Origin: Prevotellaceae bacterium UBA4332
GTDB taxonomy: Bacteria; Bacteroidota; Bacteroidia; Bacteroidales; Bacteroidaceae
DNA length: 41,063 nt
Direction: 5' to 3'
Assembly: GCA_002394365.1 (NCBI GenBank)
Contig: DGTQ01000022.1
Span: 465 to 41,527, forward strand
Of the stretch, positions 1-8,078 are shown in pieces. Position 1 is the stretch's first letter; each line of letters starts with the position of its first letter. The position numbers and the translations under genes are program-made. The notes beneath the pieces were generated by a model, which was given only the letters and a program-made list of their open reading frames with translations, made no database searches and had not been told where the DNA came from.

Positions 1-933
1 CTTCTGAGCGATGGCATGAGCCAGTTGTTCCTCGATTTCTCGCTTCATGGCGAAGAGGGCCGCAAACCTGACAAGAAGCAGGGGCTGACGGATAGGCAGC
101 GCAAAGCACGGTATAGCAAGGATCATAGCGGAGAGGCTGTCGAGGAACGCATCAAGGAGTACACGATGTCAAAGATTGACAAGGCCATCGAGATGGTGAA
201 GTACGCCATCAAGCGCGGCATCCGATTCGACTATCTGCTCATTGACAGCTGGTTTACCTGTGCAGACTTTGTGAAACTCATTACCAGCCGACACATCAAG
301 TGCCATCTGATTGGTATGATCAAATTGGGAAAGACCAAATACCACACCCAATGGGGCGACTTGACAGCCAACCAAATCATCAAGAAGCTCCAGAAGCAGG
401 GACTCACCATGCACAATAGGACATTGAAGTGCACTTACTGCACCATAGACGTGAAGTTTGCAGGTACCACCGTGCGCCTGTTCTTCTCGAAACGAGGCAG
501 GAGTGGGCATTGGAATGGATTGCTCACAACGGATCTCTCGCTCAGTTTTCTCAAAGCATATAGGACGTACGCTACCCGCTGGACTACCGAGGTGGCTTAT
601 CACGATTGCAAGCAACTGCTCGACTTCTGCAGATGTCAGAGCGTACACTTCTCTGCACAGATTGCCAGCTTCACGCTGACCATGATGCAGTACAACATAT
701 TTTGCACGGTGAAACGGTTTGAGGCCTACGAGACCGTCGGAGAACTCTTCCGCGAAGCCACTGCTGGTACTCTCGAGCTGTCTGCCTCGGACAGGATATG
801 GGAACTGATATTGGACACCATTCTGGAAATCGCAGAGATGATCTCTGCCGATGCCAGCGAGCTGCTTTCTGCAGTTATTGATGCCAATCCTAAGTTCCAT
901 AAACTCTATCAAATGTATAAATTAGTCGCTTGA
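1..933 (+). CDS. IS4-family transposase, 5' end cut by window edge
   Basis: This is a DDE transposase that moves its insertion sequence by cut-and-paste. The reading frame is open back to base 1, so the first visible ATG at 16 is probably internal. The C-terminal part carries the IS4 signature Y(2)R(3)E(6)K, seen as YATRWTTEVAYHDCK, and an upstream LLIDSWFT block that fits the second catalytic aspartate. The first Asp lies outside the window or in the missing part. The stop is TGA at 931-933. The frame is uninterrupted over 305 visible codons, so the copy may be active. Neighbouring DNA to the right is AT-rich and gene-poor. Confidence 0.88.
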   Translation, partial: LLSDGMSQLFLDFSLHGEEGRKPDKKQGLTDRQRKARYSKDHSGEAVEERIKEYTMSKIDKAIEMVKYAIKRGIRFDYLLIDSWFTCADFVKLITSRHIKCHLIGMIKLGKTKYHTQWGDLTANQIIKKLQKQGLTMHNRTLKCTYCTIDVKFAGTTVRLFFSKRGRSGHWNGLLTTDLSLSFLKAYRTYATRWTTEVAYHDCKQLLDFCRCQSVHFSAQIASFTLTMMQYNIFCTVKRFEAYETVGELFREATAGTLELSASDRIWELILDTILEIAEMISADASELLSAVIDANPKFHKLYQMYKLVA

Positions 934-965
934 TGAATGAATATTCACTTGCGAAAGTTCAGTAT
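1..965 (+). mobile_element. Right part of an IS4-family insertion sequence
   Basis: The element contains the transposase above. Its right end should lie within a few tens of bases after the stop codon, probably in the stretch around 945-965 (CACTTGCGAAAGTTCAG). The matching left inverted repeat is outside the window, so the end is an estimate. Confidence 0.5.
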
Positions 966-1662
966 AATTATCTTTGCCGTCCAAAAAAGAGAGAGGTAGC
1001 TCGGTTTAATTGGATAAGGTACGGTTTAGTTTATTCCCATATTATATATCCATAACCTAAACTAAACCTTATATCTTCCGGCTATAATATATATTTGTTG
1101 CGCAGAAGGGACAGAATAAGAGCCTGGAGGGACACGAAGGGAGAAAAGTGTCCCCAGAGGGACAGATTTCGAAAAATGGCACAAAGGGACAAAAACAGGG
1201 ACAACACTTTTTAACAACCCAATTTTGAGTTACAAAATGCACCGTTTTTTCGTCTGATTATAAAAATATACAAAGAACTGCAAAGATAAATGTACCTAAA
1301 TGGACAGAAATTGGAAGTTGCATTTCACTCGCTTCTCAGCGAATACAAAAATGTGTAAGAATCCGTGTTAACGAATGTGAATATACAAAGAACTGGAAAA
1401 TCGATTTTGCAGATGTTTGCATTTTCTTTTTTTGACGGCAGTCATATTTGCAGATTTTTGCCTATTTTGCGTCCCCCCACCGTCCCTTGGAGTCACTTTA
1501 GTTACCCTAAAACAAAGGCATTAGCACTGATTATCAGATACTTATATTTACAGATAGTAACTTCTGCGTCGGAAAATAGGTTTAGTTTAGAACTCTTTAT
1601 GTATAAAGCGGAGTAAACTAAGCTGGCTTTATTTATAGGAATCTTATTTCGATGTTGGGAAG
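934..1662. other. AT-rich intergenic region with short repeats, no gene seen
   Basis: No convincing gene is present. It holds an 11-bp inverted repeat, GGTTTAGTTTA at 1023-1033 and TAAACTAAACC at 1058-1068, and a third copy of GGTTTAGTTTA at 1579-1589. It also holds a 16-bp direct repeat, AATATACAAAGAACTG, at 1265-1280 and 1380-1395. The part around 1195-1250 resembles 3469-3525 in the next large gap (both run from an AACAGGG word to TGTTTTTTCGT or CGTTTTTTCGT), suggesting diverged copies of one intergenic element. Confidence 0.6.
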
Positions 1663-2376
1663 TCACATTCTTTTATATAAACAATATGGAAGGATTTTAT
1701 TTATTATCGCTAAAATATGCCAACGCTTAGTAACGTAGGCTTTGGATTTCTTCTTCTGAATGGCAGTAATGATTTGATTAGCAACTGTTTCTACTGGCAT
1801 TACCCAAAACAATCCTTCTCCTTTTGCCATTGCTGTGTAAACGAGACCAGGACGAATATCTGTAACAATTATATGCTCTCCATTTTTGAAAGCCTTCTTA
1901 CGTAGAGCTTCCATATAATTGATTTGATAAGCTTTTGTTGCGCTATAGGCAGGTGCCATTGGTTCACCTCGCAGTCCACCAACGGAAGTGATTGCAACAA
2001 GATGGCCATGACCTTGTTGCTCAAAGATATGATACAGTATGTCAATGACAAAAGTCCAACCTACAACATTAGTATCAATTGTTGGACGCTCCACGGCATA
2101 GTCCAAAGAGGTGTTAATATCCCCTGTACCCGAACACACGATAGCAAGATCAATGTATTCCATCTCTTTGTGAAGCGCATTGATGGCTTGTTCAATCTCT
2201 TCCAATTTGGTTATGTCTGCCTTAGCAGAAATGGTCTTGGACGGATATCTCTGTTGCAATTCGTAAAGCAAATTTGCGCGTCGACCAATGATGCCTATTC
2301 TATTGTCCTCATTTGCATATTTCTCGAAAAGAGCTTTACCAATACCAGAGGTGGCTCCGATGATAACGATATTCAT
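1663..2376 (-). CDS. SDR-family NAD(P)-dependent oxidoreductase
   Basis: This is a classical short-chain dehydrogenase/reductase of 237 residues, a cytosolic NAD(P)H-dependent oxidoreductase of unknown substrate. The Rossmann dinucleotide motif GATSGIG is at residues 7-13. The catalytic set is Ser131 in ITSVGG, Tyr144 and Lys148 in YSATK, with a conserved Asn at 103. The usual NNAG is CSGTG here, as in some divergent members. A C-terminal tail with KR-rich and hydrophobic residues (about 205-237) could associate with the membrane, as in some SDRs acting on lipids. It is a single gene, with a Crp/Fnr-type regulator about 100 bp upstream on the same strand. Base composition is more AT-rich than the 5.7-12.9 kb operon. 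Confidence 0.93.
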   Translation of the reverse strand: MNIVIIGATSGIGKALFEKYANEDNRIGIIGRRANLLYELQQRYPSKTISAKADITKLEEIEQAINALHKEMEYIDLAIVCSGTGDINTSLDYAVERPTIDTNVVGWTFVIDILYHIFEQQGHGHLVAITSVGGLRGEPMAPAYSATKAYQINYMEALRKKAFKNGEHIIVTDIRPGLVYTAMAKGEGLFWVMPVETVANQIITAIQKKKSKAYVTKRWHILAIINKILPYCLYKRM

Positions 2377-2393
2377 ATTGTGCTTTTTGCGTA

Positions 2394-2401
2394 CAAAAGT
2401 A
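2394..2401 (-). promoter_or_regulatory. Candidate -7 box for the SDR gene
   Basis: On the minus strand this reads TACTTTTG, matching the Bacteroidota -7 consensus TAnnTTTG, 17 bp before the start codon. The -33 element is not clear at the usual spacing. Confidence 0.45.
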
Positions 2402-2479
2402 ATAGTTTATTGTAAGCCTAAGCACAATAAAAAGTAAAAGAAGCGCCATTATGGCAAACTCTCAAAATGTTTTGAGAAT

Positions 2480-3052
2480 TTACAGACCAAAAGTTATCTC
2501 TCTACGTATGTTGCTAATAGTTGTAGGTGTTACTTTTAGATAAGAGGCAATATCTTTTAGGTTGATACTTTGTACTATTTCAGGACAACGAAGCAGTAAA
2601 CGTTTATAACGTTCTCTGGTAGTCATTCGATATGTATCAAGGTATTGTGTATAGATCTGAAAAAAGAGGTGGTCGGATATGGCTTGTTTTATATCTCTCA
2701 TTTCATCGGAACCTAACAGTTTACATAATTCCTCACCAGCTAATTGATAGACCTTACATGAAGTTCCAGCTACAATAGTAACTTCTGACTTTTTTCCTGA
2801 AAGACAGTTTGGATAATCGCCCACAAACTCACTTTCAAATGCAAAGCCTGTAATATAGTCTATTTGTTCAGAGGAATTATGTACTTTGTAGTTGAAGTAA
2901 CCACATTCAACAAGCCCAATATACCGAGATTCTTCACCAGCTTTGATGAAATAATCGCCTTTAGCGTATTGTGTCAGTCGTCCATGATTAACACAATACG
3001 CTTTCAACGCCGAGAGATCAAGACCTTCGATATATGAGTTTAAACTTATCAT
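2480..3052 (-). CDS. Crp/Fnr-family transcriptional regulator
   Basis: This is a 190-residue DNA-binding regulator. Residues about 20-115 form a cyclic-nucleotide-binding-like beta-barrel (GDYFIKAGEESRYIGLVECG), and residues about 120-145 form the dimerisation helix. The C-terminal helix-turn-helix is LKDIASYLKVTPTTISNIRR at about 163-182. It lacks the cysteine pattern of Fnr and the Arg/Ser cAMP pocket is not obvious, so the ligand is unknown. This short form is common in Bacteroidales, where such genes often sit beside the oxidoreductase they control. The neighbouring SDR gene, downstream on the same strand, is therefore the best guess for a target. Confidence 0.9.
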   Translation of the reverse strand: MISLNSYIEGLDLSALKAYCVNHGRLTQYAKGDYFIKAGEESRYIGLVECGYFNYKVHNSSEQIDYITGFAFESEFVGDYPNCLSGKKSEVTIVAGTSCKVYQLAGEELCKLLGSDEMRDIKQAISDHLFFQIYTQYLDTYRMTTRERYKRLLLRCPEIVQSINLKDIASYLKVTPTTISNIRREITFGL

Positions 3053-3706
3053 ATTTTCTATTTGTTGGCAATGTCAGAAATGAAACTCGTTTTCGCCCAA
3101 TTGAATTGGCGTATAGTTACGAGCCAAATAATTGCGAGTGCATTTAAGTTCTCTTGTCTCTATGCCAATTTTTAGTATAAGAATGGCAACAATACTGATG
3201 CCAGTAACTCCTTTCGATACTTCGTACACCCACAATATCTTTTAATGCTGCAAAGATACAAAATACTTTCAAAATGGTTGTAACATTACAGCTTATTTTG
3301 ATACTATTCTCTCAATATTTATTGGAAAGACATCAAAAACACATTCCATTAACCCTCTATTCTCCGACTGTATTATACTATGTAGAAGTAACAAAATAAG
3401 AAAACTGAAGAGTAAATTAAGACCTCTCTGGTGCCCCTCAAGGGACATTTTTATAGCTATGAGACAAAAACAGGGCAAGCACGCTTTACCAACGCGATTT
3501 TATGACAATAAAAACACTGTTTTTTCGTTACAACATAAAGAGACACAAATAACTACGTAAACTACACGAATAAGAAAGAGAATTACTGCCTGTTGATTGG
3601 AAAAAAACATAAAGAGAGAGCGTGTCTCTGATTTAGAGCGAATGAAGCTACAGAAGTAACAATTTTCATTCTTAAAAGATAAGAATATTCATGATTTTTT
3701 AATAAC
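3053..3706. other. AT-rich intergenic region, no gene seen
   Basis: The open frames here are short and low quality. A near-palindrome CGCCCAATTGAATTGGCG lies at about 3095-3112, close upstream of the Crp/Fnr gene, and could be an operator. A minus-strand TATCTTTG (3252-3259) fits a -7 box, but about 200 bp from that gene. The stretch 3439-3545 resembles 1165-1270. No clear promoter was found for the acetyltransferase at 3707. Confidence 0.5.
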
Positions 3707-4276
3707 ATGACAATACAAGAATTTCGTGATTACATGGCATCGGGCAAGCCTGTCGTTGGCGGTGGTGATGTCCACATGATGTTTCATAAATTATCGCAGG
3801 AGGCACTGAAGATAACGGCAGAGATTAACGGGAGCTACCATACGCCAGAGCAGCTGCACGATTTGTTAGAACAGCTTTGGGGGCGCGAGGTGCCGCAGTC
3901 GGTTGGTATGTTTCCGCCCTTCTACACCGATTGCGGAAAGAACACCGTGGTTGGCGAACACGTTTTCATCAACATGGGCTGCAAGTTTCAGGACCAGGGT
4001 GGCATCACCATTGATGAAGGTGCGCTCATAGGCCACAACGTTGTGCTTGCCACCATCAACCACGATCTCGACCCTGCCAAGCGTCAGAGTATGTCGTATG
4101 CCCCCATCCACATCGGCAAGAATGTGTGGGTTGGAGCCAATGCGACCATCCTTGCTGGAGTGACAGTTGGTGACGGAGCCGTTGTAGCCGCTGGTGCTGT
4201 GGTGACAAAGGATGTAGAGCCAAACACTATTGTTGGCGGCATACCCGCGAAAGTTATCAAGAAGATAGAGGTGTAA
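3707..4276 (+). CDS. Sugar O-acetyltransferase (maltose/galactoside acetyltransferase family)
   Basis: This 189-residue enzyme is predicted to transfer acetyl from acetyl-CoA to a sugar hydroxyl in the cytosol. It has the N-terminal helical segment of the Mac family, then a left-handed beta-helix of hexapeptide repeats (VGEHVFINMGCKF, IDEGALIGHNV, IGKNVWVGANATILAGVTVGDGAVVAAGAVV). The catalytic histidine is in the TINHDLDP block at about residue 116. The C-terminal VGGIPAKVIKK is typical. Length is normal for the family. The next gene starts only 2 bp after the stop, so the two are almost certainly co-transcribed. Confidence 0.95.
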   Translation: MTIQEFRDYMASGKPVVGGGDVHMMFHKLSQEALKITAEINGSYHTPEQLHDLLEQLWGREVPQSVGMFPPFYTDCGKNTVVGEHVFINMGCKFQDQGGITIDEGALIGHNVVLATINHDLDPAKRQSMSYAPIHIGKNVWVGANATILAGVTVGDGAVVAAGAVVTKDVEPNTIVGGIPAKVIKKIEV

Positions 4277-4278
4277 CA

Positions 4279-4626
4279 ATGAACATAGAGGACTATCGCG
4301 AATATTGCCTGTCGTTGGGTGATGACATAGACGAGAAACTGCCGTTCCAGAAATTCAAGAGCGGCGAGGGCGTATTGGTGTTTTACGTGTCAGGTCACAT
4401 GTTCTCTTTCTTCGACTGCAATGACTTCTCCGTCGTCTCGCTCAAGTGCCAGCCTGAGCGCATCGAGGAGTTGAAGGCACAACATGACTGCATAGGCAAT
4501 CCGTACAACGAATCGCCCAGGCACTGGATAGGCATCAATCCAGTTGCTGCGCCCGATGAACTGCTGAAGGAACTTACCCGAAACTCCTACGAGATAGTCA
4601 AGGCCAAGTACAGGAAAAAGAAATGA
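4279..4626 (+). CDS. MmcQ/YjbR family protein
   Basis: This 115-residue protein is of the MmcQ/YjbR family, a small CyaY-like fold reported to bind DNA, with unknown cellular role. Diagnostic blocks are the N-terminal NIEDYREYCLSLGDDIDEKLPF, the central VFYVSGHMFSFFD and SLKCQPERIEELK, and the HWIGINP turn near residues 81-87. Its start lies 2 bp after the acetyltransferase stop, indicating translational coupling. It converges on the HxlR gene, with about 20 bp between the stops and no obvious strong terminator. Confidence 0.92.
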   Translation: MNIEDYREYCLSLGDDIDEKLPFQKFKSGEGVLVFYVSGHMFSFFDCNDFSVVSLKCQPERIEELKAQHDCIGNPYNESPRHWIGINPVAAPDELLKELTRNSYEIVKAKYRKKK

Positions 4627-4645
4627 AGGTCTCTGCCTACTCGTA

Positions 4646-4990
4646 TCAATCTGTCACCACCTCCCTGAAGTGCTCTTTCCCCCAATCTATGAGTGACAAG
4701 ATTACGGGAATCAGAGATTTGCCCGTTTCGGTTAGCGAATACTCCACACGAGGCGGCACCTCGGGAAACACCTCTCTATGCACCAGGTGGCTCTGCTCCA
4801 GATTCTTCAACGTCTGGGAGAGCATCTTCTGCGAGCAGTCAGTCATTTGGTGGCGTATTTCACTAAATCTCAACACACCCTTGTCGCTTCTGCTCAACAA
4901 GAAAAGCACCAACATAGACCATTTATCGCCGAAGCGACTTATAACCTGCCTGATGGGACATGAAAAATATTCTGCTTTTATATCTGCCAT
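4646..4990 (-). CDS. HxlR-family winged-helix transcriptional regulator
   Basis: This is a 114-residue MarR-like dimeric repressor or activator of the HxlR/YodB group. The family start CPIRQVISRFGDKWSMLVL is present with the conserved Cys at residue 11, often the redox- or electrophile-sensing residue. It is followed by the helix-turn-helix LRFSEIRHQMTDCSQKMLSQ and the wing ending in PRVEYSLTETGKSL. It is divergent from a cupin gene at 5216, and the shared 225-bp region contains palindromic GTAAC half-sites. This suggests it controls itself and the cupin, perhaps in response to quinones or aldehydes, which is inference from the family. Confidence 0.93.
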   Translation of the reverse strand: MADIKAEYFSCPIRQVISRFGDKWSMLVLFLLSRSDKGVLRFSEIRHQMTDCSQKMLSQTLKNLEQSHLVHREVFPEVPPRVEYSLTETGKSLIPVILSLIDWGKEHFREVVTD

Positions 4991-5007
4991 AACACCAATG
5001 TTTTCGG

Positions 5008-5035
5008 CAAAAGTAACAAAAAGTTACCAGGTAAC
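5008..5035 (-). promoter_or_regulatory. Promoter and overlapping palindromic operator of the HxlR gene
   Basis: The minus-strand -7 box TACTTTTG is at 5008-5015. It overlaps two interlocked perfect inverted repeats: GTAAC-AAAAA-GTTAC (5013-5027) and GTTACC-A-GGTAAC (5023-5035). A further GGTAAC half-site is at 5109-5114. Such dyads of about 5 bp are what a dimeric winged-helix repressor would bind. Autoregulation is likely. Confidence 0.6.
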
Positions 5036-5136
5036 AGCAAAAGACTATGTTAATCTGCGTTAAAAGTCTTTCTCGTCATGTGCCGTCAATGCTCAATTCC
5101 TACCTTTTGGTAACTATGAAACTAAAAAGTGACTTC

Positions 5137-5167
5137 TTGCACAGATATTATTTTTGCAGTAACTTTG
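5137..5167 (+). promoter_or_regulatory. Promoter of the cupin gene
   Basis: TTG at 5137-5139, a 20-bp spacer and TAACTTTG at 5160-5167 match the Bacteroidota sigma consensus closely. The start codon is 48 bp downstream. Confidence 0.7.
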
Positions 5168-5215
5168 CACCCGAAATCAAAAAAAACATAATAAACAAAA
5201 AACATTTTAAGACCT

Positions 5216-5671
5216 ATGAAGCAGATAGAGACAATTAAGAATGGCAAGAATTTCAGCGCAGTAAGCGTAGGTAAGCTAAACGAAATCATAGAGCATGTCC
5301 TGCCTATGGGACCTGACGTAACTATTCAGGGCAAGGTGTTTGTCGGTCAGGCAGCTGGCACTACTGGCAGCGAACTCAGTTTCCAGACTCTCGTTCCTGG
5401 TCAGGATAGCGGTTTCCTTCACACCCACAAGACCCACGAAGAACTTTACATCATTCTAAAGGGCGAGGGGCAGTATCAGGTAGATGGAGAAATCTTCCCC
5501 ATCAGCGAGGGCAGCATCATTCGTGTAGCTCCCGACGGCAAGCGTGCCATGAAGAATACGGGTAAGGAGAACCTTACGATGCTCTGCATACAGTATAAGG
5601 CAAACGCATTCACCGAGGCTGACAGCCCCATGACCGACGGCGTAATCCTTCAGGACGAGCTGAAATGGTAA
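5216..5671 (+). CDS. Small cupin-domain protein
   Basis: This 151-residue single-domain cupin is probably a cytosolic metal-binding beta-barrel of unknown activity. Motif 1 is GFLHTHKTHEELYIILKGEG with metal ligands His69, His71 and a Glu at 75/76. In motif 2 (VAPDGKRAMKNTG) the usual fourth ligand, a histidine, is replaced, so metal binding may be altered or supplied elsewhere. It has a strong promoter and is divergent from an HxlR regulator, which suggests inducible expression. The ATG at 5216 follows an AT-rich leader of about 40 bases. It faces the ABC export operon, with the stops 29 bp apart. Confidence 0.9.
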   Translation: MKQIETIKNGKNFSAVSVGKLNEIIEHVLPMGPDVTIQGKVFVGQAAGTTGSELSFQTLVPGQDSGFLHTHKTHEELYIILKGEGQYQVDGEIFPISEGSIIRVAPDGKRAMKNTGKENLTMLCIQYKANAFTEADSPMTDGVILQDELKW

Positions 5672-5699
5672 CAGCCAAACAAGTTTAGAGTGGGCCAAA

Positions 5700-6758
5700 T
5701 CAGTTGTTCTTCTTATAACTCTGTACAGCCCAGCCAGCCATGAATATGCCTATGGCTGAAAGTGCCAGCACCTGATGTGCTACTTCGCGGAAGGCACCAC
5801 CACGTATGAATACCGTGCGTATGGCGTCAATGAAGTAGTGCATCGGGTTGACGTAGGTAGTCAGGTAAGCCCAGTGGGGCATGGAGCGCGTAGGGGTAAA
5901 GAGACCGCTGAGCAGCATGATGCATACCACGAAAAACCACATGACGAACATGGCCTGCTGCATAGTGTCGCTGTAGTTGGATATGATAAGGCCAAACGAC
6001 GAGAAGAACAACGCCAGCAACATGGCAAGCACATACACCAGCCAGAGCGGTCCGACAGGCGTAATGCCATAGACCATCCACGCCAGCACGAGGCAGACGG
6101 TGACAACAAACAGGGCTATGAGCCAGTAGGGAATGAGTTTGGAGAGGATGAAGGTCCACTTCGATACGGGCGTAACGTTTATCTGCTCTATGGTGCCGCT
6201 TTCCTTCTCCCCTACTATGTTGAGCGTAGGCAGAAATCCTGTCATCAGCATCATCACTATTGCCAGCAGTGCAGGAATCATGTAGAGCTTGTAGTTCTGG
6301 TGCTTGTTATATAAGTTTATTGTTCCGCCCTGCGTCTGAGCAGCCGCTGGAGCGCAAGGCGACCTTAGGCCATCTTCGCTGACTATCTGCGAGAGGTAGG
6401 CGCTGCCCATCGACCCTTTGGTGCCGTTGACTGCGTTGGCGGCTATGAGATAGTGCCCGTCGCGTATCTCCAGTATCACGTCCGCCCGCCCCCTCTCTAT
6501 GTCCTTCATCGCCTCGGCGTATGTAGCCTTCTGCCCGCCGAATATGAAGTAGCGTGAAGCAGCTATCCGTTGCACAAGGCGTTCAGACTCCACGGTACGG
6601 TCTATGTCAACCACATCCACCACCACGTTCTTCACCTCCATGTTCATCACCCACGGCATCACGCACATAATCATGACAGGAAACATGATGATGAGTCTGG
6701 GCAGAAAAGCGTTGCGGCGAATCTGCAGAAATTCCTTTTGTATGAGATACTTGAGCAT
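5700..6758 (-). CDS. ABC-2 type permease, YbhR-like (second permease of export operon)
   Basis: This 352-residue inner-membrane permease has the ABC-2 layout: one N-terminal transmembrane helix (about 21-40), a large periplasmic domain with the VVDVVDIDRTVESERLVQRI block, then five C-terminal helices from about residue 180. The intracellular coupling segment GEKESGTIEQINVTPVSKW is the family hallmark. It is the last gene of a leftward operon with TolC, an HlyD adaptor, a double ATPase and a second permease. That arrangement matches the E. coli YbhGFSR or YhiI-RbbA-YhhJ exporters of small hydrophobic compounds. A repeat-rich 219-bp gap separates it from the other permease. Its substrate is unknown. 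Confidence 0.93.
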   Translation of the reverse strand: MLKYLIQKEFLQIRRNAFLPRLIIMFPVMIMCVMPWVMNMEVKNVVVDVVDIDRTVESERLVQRIAASRYFIFGGQKATYAEAMKDIERGRADVILEIRDGHYLIAANAVNGTKGSMGSAYLSQIVSEDGLRSPCAPAAAQTQGGTINLYNKHQNYKLYMIPALLAIVMMLMTGFLPTLNIVGEKESGTIEQINVTPVSKWTFILSKLIPYWLIALFVVTVCLVLAWMVYGITPVGPLWLVYVLAMLLALFFSSFGLIISNYSDTMQQAMFVMWFFVVCIMLLSGLFTPTRSMPHWAYLTTYVNPMHYFIDAIRTVFIRGGAFREVAHQVLALSAIGIFMAGWAVQSYKKNN

Positions 6759-6759
6759 G

Positions 6760-6807
6760 GTTGAAGATTGAAGATTGAAAATTGAAGATTGAAAATTGAA
6801 GATTGAA
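6760..6807. repeat. Tandem heptamer array (GATTGAA type)
   Basis: Six or so units of GATTGAA or AATTGAA run directly from upstream of the downstream permease's start codon to the edge of the stem-loop element. A second block of the same unit follows that element. Confidence 0.85.
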
Positions 6808-6828
6808 CGCTCGCCGAGACCGACCTTG

Positions 6829-6907
6829 AACAGTCGAGCCGATGTTGCCCCTGCGGGGTTTCTGTCCCCCGCGAAACGGGGGAACCGAAGGGGGTGCTCA
6901 GACTGTT
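6829..6907. repeat. Multi-hairpin palindromic element between permease genes
   Basis: AACAGTC-GAGC (6829-6839) pairs with GCTC-A-GACTGTT (6896-6907), enclosing two perfect hairpins, CCCC-TGC-GGGG (6848-6858) and CCCCCG-CGAAA-CGGGGG (6866-6882). The drawn fold is a three-way junction. Weaker complementarity continues outward to about 6806 and 6935. It is GC-rich, bounded on both sides by the same heptamer array, and not coding. It could be a REP/MITE-like mobile element or an mRNA stability element between operon genes. Confidence 0.7.
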
Positions 6908-6935
6908 GGGAGGAATCAAGAGGGTCAGCGAAGCT

Positions 6936-6976
6936 AAGATTGAAGATTGAAGATTGAAAATTTAAGATTGAAGATT
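6936..6976. repeat. Tandem heptamer array (GATTGAA type), second block
   Basis: Units of GATTGAA with a few substitutions occupy the space between the palindromic element and the stop codon of the upstream permease. The two blocks flank the element like a split array. Confidence 0.8.
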
Positions 6977-6977
6977 A

Positions 6978-8072
6978 TTATTCCAGACGTTGCTTAAACT
7001 TCTTCAGGGCAACGGTGAGCAGCACGACTGTCATGCCTATGAGCACAACCACCTCCTTCATCACCTCGCCTATGCCCACGCCCATAATCATCAGTTTGCG
7101 CATGGCGTCGATATAGTAGCGCGGCGGCACTACGGCGGCTATCCATTGCAGCACCCGTGGCATCGACTCCACAGGAAACATCATGCCCGAAAGCATTACC
7201 ACAGGCATGAGCAGTACCATGGCCGAGAGCAGCAGTGCAACGAGCTGCGTCTGGGCAACATTGGATATGAGCAGTCCGAGCGAGAGCGCCAGCAGGATGT
7301 ATATGACGCTCACCACTATAATCCACAACAGCGAGCCAGCCAGGGGCACGCCGAGCACATAGCGTGCCATGAGCAGTATTACTATGAGAATCACGAAAGC
7401 CAGCACCAGATAGGGCACAGCCTTTGCCATGACTACCGTCAGCGGACGCACGGGCGAGACGAGCAGCACCTCCATCGTGCCGCGTTCCTTTTCGCGCACT
7501 ATGGATATGGACGTCATCATGGCACATATAAGCATCAGCAGCATACCCATTATGGCAGGCACGAAGTTGTATGCCGACTTCATCTGCGGGTTGTATAGTA
7601 GTTGAGAGTTGAGAGTTCTTGCTCTGGCAAGCCAACAAGTTGGAGCGGAGAGTTGAGGGTTTTCTGACGCTAAGGTCTGCTGTGCATAGCTGGTCCACTG
7701 CTGCGCCATATTGGGGTCTGAACCGTCAACTATCAGTTGCAGCCCCTTGTTCCTGCTGGCATAATCATGAGCAAACACCACCGCCATATCAGCCTTCTGA
7801 CTGCGTATGAGCCGCTCTGCCTCCTGCGGTGTGGCTGCTGTGGCTGTAATGGTGAAGTATTCCGACTGCGCCAGTCTCTCTACAGCTTTCTGCGTCTGGT
7901 GGTCCATCTGCGATGTCACCACCACCGTCCTCACATTCTTCACATCCGTCGTTATGGCAAAGCCGAAGAGAAGCATCATCACCACAGGCATGCCAAAGAG
8001 GATAAGCATCGTGCGCTTGTCGCGCAGGATGTGCCTGGTTTCCTTTATTATAAAACTTACAAACTGTTTCAT
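6978..8072 (-). CDS. ABC-2 type permease, YbhS-like, with in-frame repeat insertion
   Basis: This 364-residue inner-membrane permease is the paralogue of the gene downstream. It has an N-terminal helix (about 22-43), a periplasmic domain including DGSDPNMAQQW, the coupling motif VREKERGTMEVLLVSPVRP, and five C-terminal helices. Between AQQTLASENPQL and LYNPQMKSAY the protein carries an extra stretch, PTCWLARARTLNSQL. It is encoded by a 33-bp repeat (7616-7648) that recurs at the right edge of the window, plus CTCAACT-type microsatellite. The frame is intact, so the insert probably makes a periplasmic loop longer. It starts 6 bp after the ATPase stop, in one operon. Confidence 0.93.
   Translation of the reverse strand: MKQFVSFIIKETRHILRDKRTMLILFGMPVVMMLLFGFAITTDVKNVRTVVVTSQMDHQTQKAVERLAQSEYFTITATAATPQEAERLIRSQKADMAVVFAHDYASRNKGLQLIVDGSDPNMAQQWTSYAQQTLASENPQLSAPTCWLARARTLNSQLLYNPQMKSAYNFVPAIMGMLLMLICAMMTSISIVREKERGTMEVLLVSPVRPLTVVMAKAVPYLVLAFVILIVILLMARYVLGVPLAGSLLWIIVVSVIYILLALSLGLLISNVAQTQLVALLLSAMVLLMPVVMLSGMMFPVESMPRVLQWIAAVVPPRYYIDAMRKLMIMGVGIGEVMKEVVVLIGMTVVLLTVALKKFKQRLE
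7616..7648. repeat. 33-bp REP-like unit inside permease coding sequence
   Basis: The 33 bp are identical to 40951-40983, and the first 23 bp to 41041-41063. The unit contains two small perfect dyads, CTTGC-TCTG-GCAAG and CCAAC-AA-GTTGG. It is flanked by GTTGAGAGTTGAGAG repeats. Its in-frame location in a gene is unusual. Confidence 0.85.
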
Positions 8073-8078
8073 CTTCCT

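Noticed and set aside
1365..1616. An 83-codon frame in the first intergenic region
   Set aside because: AT-rich, no conserved pattern and overlapping the short repeats; no promoter fits.
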